Below the pieces are notes generated by a model. That model ran no database searches. It saw nothing but the letters and a program-made list of their open reading frames with translations, and had not been told where the DNA came from. Position numbers and translations under genes: made by a program. This document shows positions 15,951 to 25,271 of a DNA stretch of 64,000 nt, piece after piece (position 1 is the stretch's first letter; each line of letters opens with the position of its first letter). This DNA is from G963665185 sp049723905 (lineage in GTDB: Bacteria > Desulfobacterota > Desulfovibrionia > Desulfovibrionales > Desulfovibrionaceae). Where the stretch lies: positions 1,674,001-1,738,000 of the forward strand of contig NZ_JBJKFD010000001.1 in assembly GCF_049723905.1 (NCBI RefSeq), in the 5' to 3' direction.

Positions 15951-17951
15951 ATGCCTACCATTCCTGTTAAAATAGCTTCTCAGGGTGTTCCCGTTGCGGA
16001 ACCCGAAATTGTCGAACTCGACACCGACATCCTTATGGTCGGTGGCGGCATGGGTTGCTGCGGCGCTGCTTTTGAAGCATGCCGTTGGGGCGACCCGCTC
16101 GGACTGAAGATCCTGCTGTGTGACAAAGCCGCTCTGGAACGTTCCGGTGCTGTTGCTCAGGGTCTGTCCGCCATCAACACCTACCTCGGCGACAACGATG
16201 CTGACGACTACGTCCGCATGGTCCGTACCGACCTGATGGGCCTGGTTCGCGAAGACTTGATCTTCGACCTCGGCCGTCACGTTGACGACTCCGTCCATCT
16301 CTTTGAAGAGTGGGGCCTGCCCTGCTGGATCAAAGGCGACGACGGCCACAACCTCGACGGTGCTGCCGCCAAGAAAGCTGGCAAAAGCCTGCGCAATGGC
16401 GACCCCTGCGTCCGTTCCGGCCGCTGGCAGATGATGATCAACGGTGAGTCCTACAAGTGCATCGTTGCTGAAGCTGCCAAGAACGCCCTGGGCGAAGAAC
16501 GCTACATGGAACGTGTTTTCATCGTGAAGATGCTGCTCGACGCCAACGATTCCAATCGTATTGCTGGCGCTGTGGGCTTCTCCACTCGTGAAAACAAAGT
16601 ATACGTGATCAAGTGCAACGCAGCTATCGTGGCTTGCGGCGGCGCTGTTAACGTGTACCGTCCCCGCTCCACCGGTGAAGGCATGGGTCGTGCATGGTAC
16701 CCCGTGTGGAACGCTGGTTCCACCTACACCATGTGTGCTCAGGTTGGCGCCGAAATGACCATGATGGAAAACCGTTTCGTACCCGCTCGTTTTAAAGACG
16801 GTTACGGTCCGGTCGGTGCTTGGTTCCTGCTCTTCAAGGCCAAAGCCACCAACTACAAGGGCGAAGACTACTGCGAAACCAACCGCGCCATGTTGAAGCC
16901 CTACGAAGATCGCGGATACGCCAAGGGTCACATCATTCCGACCTGCCTGCGTAACCACATGATGCTTCGTGAAATGCGCGAAGGTCGCGGTCCCATCTAC
17001 ATGGACACCAAGACTGCCCTGCAGACCACTTTCGAAAAACTCTCCCCCGAGCAGCAGAAGCACCTCGAATCTGAAGCATGGGAAGACTTCCTCGACATGT
17101 GCGTTGGTCAGGCCAACCTGTGGGCTTGCCAGAACATCGAACCCGAAAAGAGCGGTTCCGAAATCATGCCTACTGAGCCTTATCTGCTCGGTTCGCACTC
17201 CGGCTGCTGCGGCATCTGGGTTTCCGGTCCCGATGAAAAATGGGTTCCCGAAGAATACAAGATCAAAGCCGACAACGGTAAGATCTACAACCGTATGACC
17301 TCGGTCAACGGTCTGTTCACCTGCGCTGACGGCGTTGGCGCTTCCGGCCACAAGTTCTCCTCCGGCTCCCACGCTGAAGGCCGCATCACCGGCAAGCAGG
17401 CTGTGCGCTGGTGTGTCGACCACAAGGATTTCAAGCCCGCTCTGAAGCAGTCCGCTGCTGATCTGTGCAAAGAAATCTACGCTCCGGTCGAAAACTTCAA
17501 GGCTGGCTCCGCTGCCTCCACCGACCCGATCATCAACGATCAGTACATCACCCCGCGCAACTTCATGATGCGTTTGGTGAAAGCCACCGACGAATACGGC
17601 GGTGGTGTCGGCACATACTACACCACTTCCGCCAGCCTGCTCGAGACCGGTTTCAACCTGCTCGATATGCTGGAAGAAGACTCCAAGAAGCTGGCCGCTC
17701 GCGACCTGCACGAACTGATGCGCTGCTGGGAGCAGTTCCACCGTCTGTGGACTGTACGCCTGCACATGCAGCACATTCACTTCCGTGAAGAATCCCGCTA
17801 CCCCGGCTTCTACTATCGCGGAGACTTCCTGGGTCTCGACGACTCCAAGTGGAAGTGCTTCGTGAACTCCAAGTACGATCCGGAAAAGGGCGAAACCAAG
17901 ATCTTCAAGGTCCCCTACTTCCAGATCATCCCCGATCCCATGCATCCCTAG
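15951..17951 (+). CDS. aprA: Adenylyl-sulfate reductase subunit alpha
   Basis: The catalytic flavoprotein of APS reductase, which reduces APS to sulfite and AMP in the cytoplasm. The 666 residues begin with an FAD-binding Rossmann motif (DILMVGGGMGCCGAAFEACR) typical of the fumarate reductase superfamily. Regions such as GLSAINTYLGDNDADDYVRM and PGFYYRGDFLGLDDSKWKC are characteristic of AprA. The ribosome-binding site is AAGGAGG. It forms a two-gene transcript with aprB, ended by a strong terminator, with qmoABC immediately downstream. Codon use is strongly biased, as expected for a very highly expressed gene. Confidence 0.98.
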   Translation: MPTIPVKIASQGVPVAEPEIVELDTDILMVGGGMGCCGAAFEACRWGDPLGLKILLCDKAALERSGAVAQGLSAINTYLGDNDADDYVRMVRTDLMGLVREDLIFDLGRHVDDSVHLFEEWGLPCWIKGDDGHNLDGAAAKKAGKSLRNGDPCVRSGRWQMMINGESYKCIVAEAAKNALGEERYMERVFIVKMLLDANDSNRIAGAVGFSTRENKVYVIKCNAAIVACGGAVNVYRPRSTGEGMGRAWYPVWNAGSTYTMCAQVGAEMTMMENRFVPARFKDGYGPVGAWFLLFKAKATNYKGEDYCETNRAMLKPYEDRGYAKGHIIPTCLRNHMMLREMREGRGPIYMDTKTALQTTFEKLSPEQQKHLESEAWEDFLDMCVGQANLWACQNIEPEKSGSEIMPTEPYLLGSHSGCCGIWVSGPDEKWVPEEYKIKADNGKIYNRMTSVNGLFTCADGVGASGHKFSSGSHAEGRITGKQAVRWCVDHKDFKPALKQSAADLCKEIYAPVENFKAGSAASTDPIINDQYITPRNFMMRLVKATDEYGGGVGTYYTTSASLLETGFNLLDMLEEDSKKLAARDLHELMRCWEQFHRLWTVRLHMQHIHFREESRYPGFYYRGDFLGLDDSKWKCFVNSKYDPEKGETKIFKVPYFQIIPDPMHP

Positions 17952-17962
17952 TGATGTAATTT

Positions 17963-17995
17963 GCGGCTGCGGGCGCAAGCCCGCAGCCGCTTTTT
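17963..17995 (+). terminator. Terminator after aprA
   Basis: GCGGCTGCGGGC pairs with GCCCGCAGCCGC around a short GCAA-type loop, then TTTTT. Confidence 0.92.
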
Positions 17996-18097
17996 CAGTT
18001 CTACGGGAAAATGGTCTGAATCCGAGCCGGAAGTTCTCTTCCGAACTGGGTTTGGACCATTTTGCCGAGTCCGAAATCTGATGAGGGAGGACGTCTC

Positions 18098-19336
18098 ATG
18101 TCGAGTAACAGCATCCTGGTGGTCGGTGGCGGCTTCAGCGGCATCACTGCCGCCCTCGAGGCCGCTGAGGTAGGCCACGAAGTCTTCATTGTCGAAAAGA
18201 ATCCCTTTCTCGGCGGTCGCGTGGCGCAGCTCAACAAATATTTTCCCAAGCTGTGTCCTCCGTCCTGCGGTCTGGAGATTCAGTTCCAACGCATCAAAAA
18301 CAATCCCAACGTCAAATTTTTCACCCTGGCCGAAGTTACCGAAATTTCCGGCTCCGCCGGTGATTATGAGGTTCAGGTCAAGATCAGCCCCCGCTATGTC
18401 GGTCCAGGTAGTGCCGAACTGAGCGGGCTGGCAGAACAGCTGGACAAGGAAGTAGACAGCGAGTTCGAGCTGGGCATGGGCTCACGCAAAGCCCTGTACA
18501 CGGACACGCCTTTCGCCTTCCCCTCCCGCTACGTGCTCGATCGTGAGAACTGCTCCACGGCCGATGTGCAGAAGCTGGCTGGCAGCGAAGCCATAGATCT
18601 GGAAGAAAAAGAAAAGGTCATCACCCTGAACGTAGGCAGCATTGTTTACGCTACCGGGTGGAAACCTTACGACGTGACCAACCTGACCAATCTGGGCGCA
18701 GGTTCGGTTCCCAACTGCATTTCTAACATGCAGATGGAACGCCTTGCTTCCCCCAACGGCCCGACAAACGGCAAGATCGTACGTCCCACGGACGGCGAGA
18801 TGCCCAAGAACGTGGCCTTTGTTCAGTGCGCCGGTTCGCGTGATGAAAATCATCTGAACTACTGTTCCTACATCTGCTGCATGGCTTCGCTCAAGCAGGC
18901 CGCTTACATTCGCGAACAGTACCCCGACACGCGAGTCACCATCTACTACATAGACCTGCGTACTCCCGGCCGCTACGACAACTTTGCCAAACGCATCATG
19001 GACGACCCCAAGCTCAAGACCGTCAAGGGCAAGGTTGCCGATGCCAAAGCCACGCCTTCCGGCAACGTCATGCTGACTGTTGAAGATGCCGTGTCCGGAA
19101 TCAAGAGTGAAAACGAACATGACCTGGTGGTCCTGGCCACGGGCATGCAGCCCTCCATTGCCGGAACCAAGCTTCCCGCCAACATCCCTGTGGACGAGGA
19201 AGGTTTCATCGTCGGCGGCGAGGACCAGGGCATTTACGCGGCCGGTTGCGCCAAGCTTCCGCTTGACGTGATGAAGTCGGCCCAGTCCGCTACGGCCGCC
19301 GCACTCAAGGCGATACAAACGGTGAGAGGGAGGTAG
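18098..19336 (+). CDS. qmoA: Quinone-interacting membrane-bound oxidoreductase subunit A
   Basis: A soluble HdrA-like flavoprotein of the QmoABC complex, which carries electrons from menaquinol to APS reductase. The 412-residue protein starts with an FAD motif (SILVVGGGFSGITAALEAAE). It has LGGRVAQLNKYFPKLCPPSCG, a cysteine-containing loop shared with HdrA-type proteins. GAGGGAGG lies 8 bp before the chosen ATG; the frame is open 12 codons further but without a better site. qmoB starts 6 bp after the stop, so the genes form an operon. Confidence 0.95.
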   Translation: MSSNSILVVGGGFSGITAALEAAEVGHEVFIVEKNPFLGGRVAQLNKYFPKLCPPSCGLEIQFQRIKNNPNVKFFTLAEVTEISGSAGDYEVQVKISPRYVGPGSAELSGLAEQLDKEVDSEFELGMGSRKALYTDTPFAFPSRYVLDRENCSTADVQKLAGSEAIDLEEKEKVITLNVGSIVYATGWKPYDVTNLTNLGAGSVPNCISNMQMERLASPNGPTNGKIVRPTDGEMPKNVAFVQCAGSRDENHLNYCSYICCMASLKQAAYIREQYPDTRVTIYYIDLRTPGRYDNFAKRIMDDPKLKTVKGKVADAKATPSGNVMLTVEDAVSGIKSENEHDLVVLATGMQPSIAGTKLPANIPVDEEGFIVGGEDQGIYAAGCAKLPLDVMKSAQSATAAALKAIQTVRGR

Positions 19337-19342
19337 ACCAAA

Positions 19343-21631
19343 ATGCCCGAAAAAATCGGTGTTTATATCGATGAATCGAGCGTCGGTCAGGTTCTCAACG
19401 CTGAACAACTGGCCGAGTTCACCAGGAACAATTTCGGCACCGTTACCCCGGTGGTCAAAACGCATCCGTGTTTGGCCAGCGAGGAAGGCCGGAACCTGAT
19501 CCAGGCAGACATTGATGCCGGAGAGGTCGACGCAGTCTGTGTCGTCTCGTCCTCCCCGCGCATGGATTGGGACATTTTCAACTTCGAGAACGTTCTGCTC
19601 GAACGCGTGAACATGCGCGAGCAGATTGCAATGGCCTACAAGAACCCTGACGGCACAATCCCTGCCGCCGGTTCCGACGTCCCGGAAGAACTGCTCCTTA
19701 TGGCGCAGGACTACATCAAGATGGGCGTCACTAAACTCACCAAAATGAACGCACCCAACCCCGAAATCCCTGATGGCACCAAGACCATCCTGGTGATGGG
19801 CGGCGGTTGGACCGGCCTGAACGCAGCACTCAACGCCGCCGCGGTCGGACACGAGGTCGTTCTGGTGGAAAAGGCCGATCAACTTGGCGGCAAGGCCGCT
19901 ACCATGGCCAAGAGCTTCCCCCTGGGCGCTCCGTACAACCAGACTGTGGATACCGGGATTGAACAGCTCATCCAGAGTGTGCAGAACAACAAGTCCATCA
20001 CGGTCAAGACCGGTGTGACGGTTGAAAAGCTCATCGGTGCTCCCGGTCAGTACACTGCCACGGTGGGCGGCGAGGAAATCGCCATCGGTGCCGTTGTTCT
20101 GGCCACAGGCTGGGACCCGCTCGATACCGAATACCTCAAGCCGTTGGGATATGGCGCGTTCAAGAACGTGCTCTGCACCCGCGAGCTGGAAGCCATGGCC
20201 AAGGCCGGCGAGATCAAACGCCCCTCCGACGGCAAAAAGGCCGAAACCGTTGCCTTTATTGTCGATGTGAGTGTTTGCGTTTCCAAGGGGCTGGAAGCCG
20301 AAGCCGCCAAGGCCGAAGCTGATGCCGCGGCTCCGGAAGAAAAGAAAAAGGCCGACGAAGGGGAAGAAGACGTATTCGTCTTCAAAAATCTCGAGTCATG
20401 CAAGCATCTGGCCTACTCTTCCGAACTGAACAGCCTGGTCGCGTTGAAGCAGGCTGGCTATGTTGCCGACTCCGGCAGCAACGCCATGAGCTATGTCTTC
20501 TACGACCACATGATGGTTCCGGGCATGAACGAGCAGTACTACAAGGCTGCCCAGGACAAACCTGGCGTCATGCTCACCAAGGGCCAGATTGAAGGCATCA
20601 AGGAAGACAGCGACGGCGGTCTTCTGGTCATTGCCCGCAACACCCTGCTGGGCGATCTGATCGAGCTGAAGGTCGACATGGTCGTACTGCCCACGGGCAT
20701 GGTGCCGACCACGGCGCACGATCCCGTCATCAACCTCGAATACCGCCAGGGACCGGCTTTCCCCGACCTGGACATGTTCGATGGTTTCGCCGATTCCAAC
20801 TACATCTGTTTCCCCTACGAAACGCGCCGTACCGGCATCTATGCCGCCGGTTGCGTCCGCCAGCCCATGACCATGGCAACTGCCCGCGACGATGCGGCCG
20901 GTGCCGTGCTTAAGGCTGTACAGTGCATCACCTCGCTGAACCACGGCGTTTCGGTGCACCCGCGTTCGGGTGACAAATCCTTCCCCGTATTCAACTTCGT
21001 GCGCTGCACACAGTGCAAACGCTGCACGGAAGAATGCCCGTTCGGAGCACTGGACGACGATCCCAAGGGCACACCGATGCCCAATCCCACGCGTTGCCGC
21101 CGTTGCGGTACCTGCATGGGTGCCTGTCCGGAACGCGTCATCAGCTTCGACAACTACAACGTCGACATGATCGGTTCCATGATCAAGCAGGTGGAAATTC
21201 CGCCCAAAATCGAGGAAGGCGGACCGCGTGCCATTATTCTGGCCTGCGAAAACGACGCCTACCCCGCGCTCGACATGGCCGCCATGCGGGGCAAACGCTG
21301 GAGCCCGTATGTACGGGTCATCCCTGTGCGCTGCCTTGGTTCGGTCAACACCATCTGGATCGCCGACGCCATGTCCAAGGGCACGGACGGCGTTCTGCTC
21401 CTGGGCTGCAAGTACGGCAACGATTACCAATGCCACTTCGTCAAGGGGTCCGAGCTGTGCAGCCGGCGTATGGAAAACGTGGCCGAATCCCTGAACCGTC
21501 TGGGCGTTGAACCCGAACGTGTGCAACAGGAACAGGTGGCCATTGACGAATACGACAAGATCCCTGAAATTATCGATAATTTCATGGAAGAGATCTTGAA
21601 GATCGGGCCCAACCCGTTCAAGGGCTATTAA
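19343..21631 (+). CDS. qmoB: Quinone-interacting membrane-bound oxidoreductase subunit B
   Basis: A large soluble flavoprotein-ferredoxin subunit of QmoABC (762 residues). An FAD-binding HdrA-like region starts near residue 145 (ILVMGGGWTGLNAALNAAA). Two [4Fe-4S] ferredoxin motifs lie near residues 555-595 (CTQCKRCTEECPFG and CRRCGTCMGACPE). The C-terminal part (LGSVNTIWIADAMSKGTDGV, then GCKYGNDYQCHF) is an MvhD-like domain. Residues about 317-344 form a low-complexity Ala/Glu/Lys insertion. Translation starts just after GGGAGG and the gene lies between qmoA and qmoC with gaps of 6 and 14 bp. Confidence 0.95.
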   Translation: MPEKIGVYIDESSVGQVLNAEQLAEFTRNNFGTVTPVVKTHPCLASEEGRNLIQADIDAGEVDAVCVVSSSPRMDWDIFNFENVLLERVNMREQIAMAYKNPDGTIPAAGSDVPEELLLMAQDYIKMGVTKLTKMNAPNPEIPDGTKTILVMGGGWTGLNAALNAAAVGHEVVLVEKADQLGGKAATMAKSFPLGAPYNQTVDTGIEQLIQSVQNNKSITVKTGVTVEKLIGAPGQYTATVGGEEIAIGAVVLATGWDPLDTEYLKPLGYGAFKNVLCTRELEAMAKAGEIKRPSDGKKAETVAFIVDVSVCVSKGLEAEAAKAEADAAAPEEKKKADEGEEDVFVFKNLESCKHLAYSSELNSLVALKQAGYVADSGSNAMSYVFYDHMMVPGMNEQYYKAAQDKPGVMLTKGQIEGIKEDSDGGLLVIARNTLLGDLIELKVDMVVLPTGMVPTTAHDPVINLEYRQGPAFPDLDMFDGFADSNYICFPYETRRTGIYAAGCVRQPMTMATARDDAAGAVLKAVQCITSLNHGVSVHPRSGDKSFPVFNFVRCTQCKRCTEECPFGALDDDPKGTPMPNPTRCRRCGTCMGACPERVISFDNYNVDMIGSMIKQVEIPPKIEEGGPRAIILACENDAYPALDMAAMRGKRWSPYVRVIPVRCLGSVNTIWIADAMSKGTDGVLLLGCKYGNDYQCHFVKGSELCSRRMENVAESLNRLGVEPERVQQEQVAIDEYDKIPEIIDNFMEEILKIGPNPFKGY

Positions 21632-21645
21632 GGAGGATTGGCATC

Positions 21646-22902
21646 ATGACGAATCCCGTTCGCATCCAGCCCGACCTGCAATTCATCAAAGACTTGCAGG
21701 AAGTGGGCGGCGACACTCTCAAAAAGTGCTATCAGTGCGCTACCTGCAGTGTTGCCTGCCCCCTCTCGCCCGCTGACAACCCGTATCCCCGCAAGGAGAT
21801 GATCTGGGCTCAGTGGGGGTTGAAGGACAAGCTGGTCAACGACATCGACATCTGGCTGTGCCACAACTGCGGCACATGTTCCGACCTGTGCCCTCGCGGC
21901 GCCAAGCCCGGCGATCTGTTGTCCGCACTGCGCAACATGGCCTACCGCAACCTGGTGGAACCGGCCATTATCGGCAAGTGGATGAGCTCCAGCAAGTACC
22001 TGCACATGCTCATTGCCCTGCCTGCCATTCTCTGGGCCGTGATCTGGCTTATCCGCGGAAGCATTCTGGGCTCTTTCTTCCCCTATTTTGTGGAAGACGG
22101 ACATGGCTGGAAGGTTGCCCAAGAAGGCGGTAACGTCATTTATGGCGGCCTGTTCCCCGGCGACTTCACCATAGACCCTCTCTTCGGCCTGACCGCCCTG
22201 TTCGTGATGTGGTCGTTCTATAAGGGCGTGAAGAAACAGATCACCTCCTTTGACGTACCCAGAACGCTGGTCATTGGCGGAGAAAAGAAAGAAAAACCGT
22301 CCATCATCAAATGCATCATCGATGTTGTGCTGGACGAAATTGTCACGCATCGCAAGTGGAAGCAATGTGGCTACGAAACCGAAGGCGACGAACAGAAGTT
22401 CAAGGGACACTGGACTCTTTTCTTCGGCTTTGTGGCTCTCGCCATCGTCACGTCCGTAGTGGCAGTGACGCACTGGGGCGGAAAGATCATCCCCTTTCTG
22501 GCTCCTATCGGCCATACTCCCATGGTGTTGTTCAATCCGGTCAAAATCCTGGCCAACGTGGGCGCCATTCTGCTGCTCTACGGCCTGACGATGCTGACCA
22601 AACGCCGCTTGGCCCAAAACGAAACCAAGCATGGCTCCAGCTTTTACGACTGGTATCTGCTGGGTGTCATCTGGGTTGTCGCGCTGACCGGCCTGTTCTG
22701 CGAATTGCTGCGCTGGGCCAACGTGGCCGGGCTGGCATACCCCATGTACTACATCCACTTGGTATCCGTGATGATGCTCATCGGTTACCTGCCCTGGTCC
22801 AAGCTCGGGCATCTGGTGTATAGGACGGCAGCTCTGGTCTACGCCCGTTATGTCGGTCGTGTTCCCATGGCAGCCAAAGAAGAAAAAATATTTATCCTGT
22901 AA
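21646..22902 (+). CDS. qmoC: Quinone-interacting membrane-bound oxidoreductase subunit C
   Basis: The membrane subunit of QmoABC (418 residues). The N-terminal 110 residues are HdrC-like with two iron-sulfur cysteine clusters (CYQCATCSVACP and CHNCGTCSDLCP). The remainder is a cytochrome b-like membrane domain with about six hydrophobic segments and histidines suited to haem b. It oxidises menaquinol and passes electrons to QmoA/B. The ribosome-binding site is AAGGAGG. The next gene starts 23 bp downstream. Confidence 0.95.
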   Translation: MTNPVRIQPDLQFIKDLQEVGGDTLKKCYQCATCSVACPLSPADNPYPRKEMIWAQWGLKDKLVNDIDIWLCHNCGTCSDLCPRGAKPGDLLSALRNMAYRNLVEPAIIGKWMSSSKYLHMLIALPAILWAVIWLIRGSILGSFFPYFVEDGHGWKVAQEGGNVIYGGLFPGDFTIDPLFGLTALFVMWSFYKGVKKQITSFDVPRTLVIGGEKKEKPSIIKCIIDVVLDEIVTHRKWKQCGYETEGDEQKFKGHWTLFFGFVALAIVTSVVAVTHWGGKIIPFLAPIGHTPMVLFNPVKILANVGAILLLYGLTMLTKRRLAQNETKHGSSFYDWYLLGVIWVVALTGLFCELLRWANVAGLAYPMYYIHLVSVMMLIGYLPWSKLGHLVYRTAALVYARYVGRVPMAAKEEKIFIL

Positions 22903-22925
22903 AATCCTTTAGGGAGGAAAACATC

Positions 22926-23615
22926 ATGGCTGAAGCGAGAAAAACGTTCCCCATGAGCACCTTTGTCTCCTACATCAAAGGTGAGGGTGCAGATGCCCAG
23001 AAAGCCAACATCGTTGACCTGCTGTCCTTCATGACCAAAACGGACATCAACGACGAATTCGAACCTTTCGCAGCTGCCCTGGCAAAATCCTGGATCTACG
23101 AACAGCACCCCGAGCTGGCCAAGATGAAGAGCGGCGAGCTGGCTGCTGCCGGCGATTCCGTCTCCGTGCTCGAACTGCCCTCCGCGGTTCAGACCGAAGT
23201 GGACGCCATCTTTGCCAAGCTGGCTGATTACCATAAGACCATCGGCGAACAGGCTGCCAAGATCACCGATCTGGAAGCCAAACTGGCTGAAACTTCCGGA
23301 AAGCTGGCCGAGACTGAAAAGTCCATGGCCGACTACAAGGGCAAGTACGAAGCCCTGGAAGCTTCCGGCAAGGGCGAAGGCGAAAAAGTCATCATCGCCT
23401 CCGAAGAAAAAGTGACCGAGCTGAACGGCAAGGTTAGCGAACTCTCGGACGAGATCGAAAAGGTCAAGTCCAGCATCATCGCCATCCTGCAGGCTGCCCC
23501 CACGGGCGAAGGCGGAGCCGCTGCTCCTGCTGCTGCCGGTGCTCCCGAAGCGGGCGGCGAACCCGAAGCCGATTTCGGTTTTGGTTCCGACCCCTTCAGC
23601 GACGGCGCCTGGTAG
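22926..23615 (+). CDS. Conserved qmo-distal protein (QmoD-like, DVU0851-type)
   Basis: A 229-residue soluble protein at the end of the qmo operon. Residues about 95-185 are a heptad-rich coiled coil (ITDLEAKLAETSGKLAETEK, then KVTELNGKVSELSDEIEKVK). The C-terminus is a low-complexity Ala/Gly/Pro/Glu tail ending in FGFGSDPFSDGAW. In D. vulgaris a hypothetical gene in the same position was deleted together with qmoABC in a study of sulfate reduction; its molecular role is unknown. AGGGAGG precedes the ATG and a strong terminator follows. The position, rather than a motif, supports this identification. Confidence 0.8.
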   Translation: MAEARKTFPMSTFVSYIKGEGADAQKANIVDLLSFMTKTDINDEFEPFAAALAKSWIYEQHPELAKMKSGELAAAGDSVSVLELPSAVQTEVDAIFAKLADYHKTIGEQAAKITDLEAKLAETSGKLAETEKSMADYKGKYEALEASGKGEGEKVIIASEEKVTELNGKVSELSDEIEKVKSSIIAILQAAPTGEGGAAAPAAAGAPEAGGEPEADFGFGSDPFSDGAW

Positions 23616-23634
23616 AGATATTACTACCGACAAT

Positions 23635-23670
23635 CAAAGCCCCGGAAGGTTCGCCTTTCGGGGCTTTTTT
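23635..23670 (+). terminator. Terminator of the qmo operon
   Basis: AAAGCCCCGGAAGG pairs with CCTTTCGGGGCTTT around a TTCG tetraloop, with a T-run. Confidence 0.93.
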
Positions 23671-24257
23671 AGTCCATCTCTGAATTCCGGGGGCCAGAAC
23701 AAGCTGGGAAAAACATCCCCCCTCCGTAATCTCGATAGTTCTTACCCTTTCGAAAAACACAAAGAGGGACCAGGTCCAAGATTCCCCTGTTATATTAGAT
23801 ATTGAACCGGCGTAGCCCAGCGTTATGAGCGTTAACACGCTTGTATTGCAACGGATGCGGCAATTCGTTCAGCAACACATCCATTGAAGATATCACCAGT
23901 CCTATCAGCCTCGTCCCAAGGCTATCTGCTTTGACCTATCAACGGTTCTGTCATTGAGTGCCGCTATCCACCGAGCCTGGGCAACTATGACATCGTAAAT
24001 CGGCAATACTAATAAACTATAGCTTTGACATTTCTTCTTGATTCATTTTTTATACTAAACTATAAAATTATGAAGTTTATTTCATGCCGATAGTGACAGA
24101 ATGAAAGAGTGTGCCTTAGCCTTGCCTCCCCCCATTAATAGCAAGGCAGAAATTGCTCTATTTGATGAGACGACATCCTCATCACCTTTACCAGCTATAA
24201 GACGTAGTATGAACGGCTTCGACGCTTCAGCGGACAAACCTCAAAAGCACCAGAGAA
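23671..24257. other. About 590 bp without a gene
   Basis: The base composition drops sharply towards AT after the qmo terminator. No frame has a plausible start with a ribosome-binding site. It borders an AT-rich orphan gene and may mark an accessory or decayed segment. Confidence 0.4.
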
Positions 24258-24272
24258 ATGGGGGGCGATGTA

Positions 24273-24665
24273 ATGTGTAACAAGAGAATTTCCCTGACAA
24301 AGGCCAGCGGCATTATCTTCTGGCTGGTGACAGTTTTTGTGTTTGCTTCATCTTCCTGGGCTGCAAAAATGGAAGTTGATAATCAGTCGACCTACGATGT
24401 TACTGTTTTCTATGGTATGAAGCAGGCTCAAGGCTTAGCAAGAGATGCCTTTAATGGTTTCACAGTCTATGCTGGGGACAAGCACTATGAAGATATCATA
24501 TTGTTTTGGACTTACAAAATAACGGATATACAAGTAAAGTTCCTAAACGACGGTAAGCAGGTTTGCGAAACAACAGCGCCTGAAGACGGGACGTATTATC
24601 ATGCAAAAGTCGTAGTGACTGACAACAATAATAACTCCAGAAAATGCACTTTTAAACTTTACTAG
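24273..24665 (+). CDS. Small secreted protein of unknown function
   Basis: A 130-residue protein with a typical Sec signal peptide: basic start (MCNKRISLTK), hydrophobic core (IIFWLVTVFVFASS) and a likely cleavage at SWA-AK. The mature part has about 100 residues with many aromatic and beta-prone stretches and two cysteines (C in QVCETT and RKCTF) that could form a disulfide. I chose the ATG 7 bp after a G-rich GGGGGCG site, five codons inside the longest frame. Base composition is more AT-rich than neighbours and no partner genes are near. I do not recognise the family. Confidence 0.6.
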   Translation: MCNKRISLTKASGIIFWLVTVFVFASSSWAAKMEVDNQSTYDVTVFYGMKQAQGLARDAFNGFTVYAGDKHYEDIILFWTYKITDIQVKFLNDGKQVCETTAPEDGTYYHAKVVVTDNNNNSRKCTFKLY

Positions 24666-25151
24666 GACCGTTTGTACCGAAATTGCTGAGCTTTGGAGTT
24701 CGGCCCGCCCGACAAGAAGGAGGCGCGCTATCGTGAACACTTGCTTAAGTCGCTCATCGTTGTAGCCCGCGGCCAAGCCACAGCATAAAAATGATGTGCG
24801 CCTTTCAATCCTCTGGTAGAGATATTTTTCAACCAGAGCAAAGCTTGCGCAATTCCGCATCGCTTGGCCGATACTTGCTTTAGTTTGTTTGCCTGTTTGA
24901 TGGTCTCCCTCTCCCTTCTACTTTGAGGCAAGATACCCCCCACGGTAATCTACGATCCTGCTCTCTTTCCAAGATAAAGCAGAAAGTCTCCTTCCAGCAG
25001 TGATTGCATTGTTCATCCTGTGACTGGCAGTCCACTTCTGTTTAGCTGCCCATTAAACCGGAGATCGGTGGAGACCATTTTTTCAGATTCAATTCCAACA
25101 CCTTTCCAAGACCTTTTTTGCTGATATTTTCTTCATTTTTAACTTGATTTT
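24666..25151. other. About 490 bp without a convincing gene
   Basis: Two minus-strand frames (about 70 and 105 codons) overlap here, but neither has a ribosome-binding site or recognisable motif. Decayed mobile-element DNA is possible but not shown. Confidence 0.35.
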
Positions 25152-25170
25152 GAAATTCATTATCATTATG
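25152..25170. promoter_or_regulatory. Putative Fur box
   Basis: GAAATTCATTATCATTATG agrees with the 19-bp Fur consensus (GATAATGATAATCATTATC) at 14 positions, with the right half almost exact. It lies about 100 bp upstream of the TPR-like gene. Confidence 0.5.
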
Positions 25171-25271
25171 GTCGTTTCTGACAGCAAGAAACGCAAAGAG
25201 CTGGCATTACTTTTTTCTGCCTGCCTTGCAGGATATACAACAAAACTCACAAACGTTCCGAGGAGGACCCC

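Noticed and set aside
15303..17978. 891-codon minus-strand frame opposite aprBA
   Set aside because: Antisense shadow produced by the strongly biased codons of aprB and aprA.
24543..24943. Minus-strand frames as a transposase remnant
   Set aside because: I could not match them to a transposase family, found no terminal inverted repeats and saw no start site.
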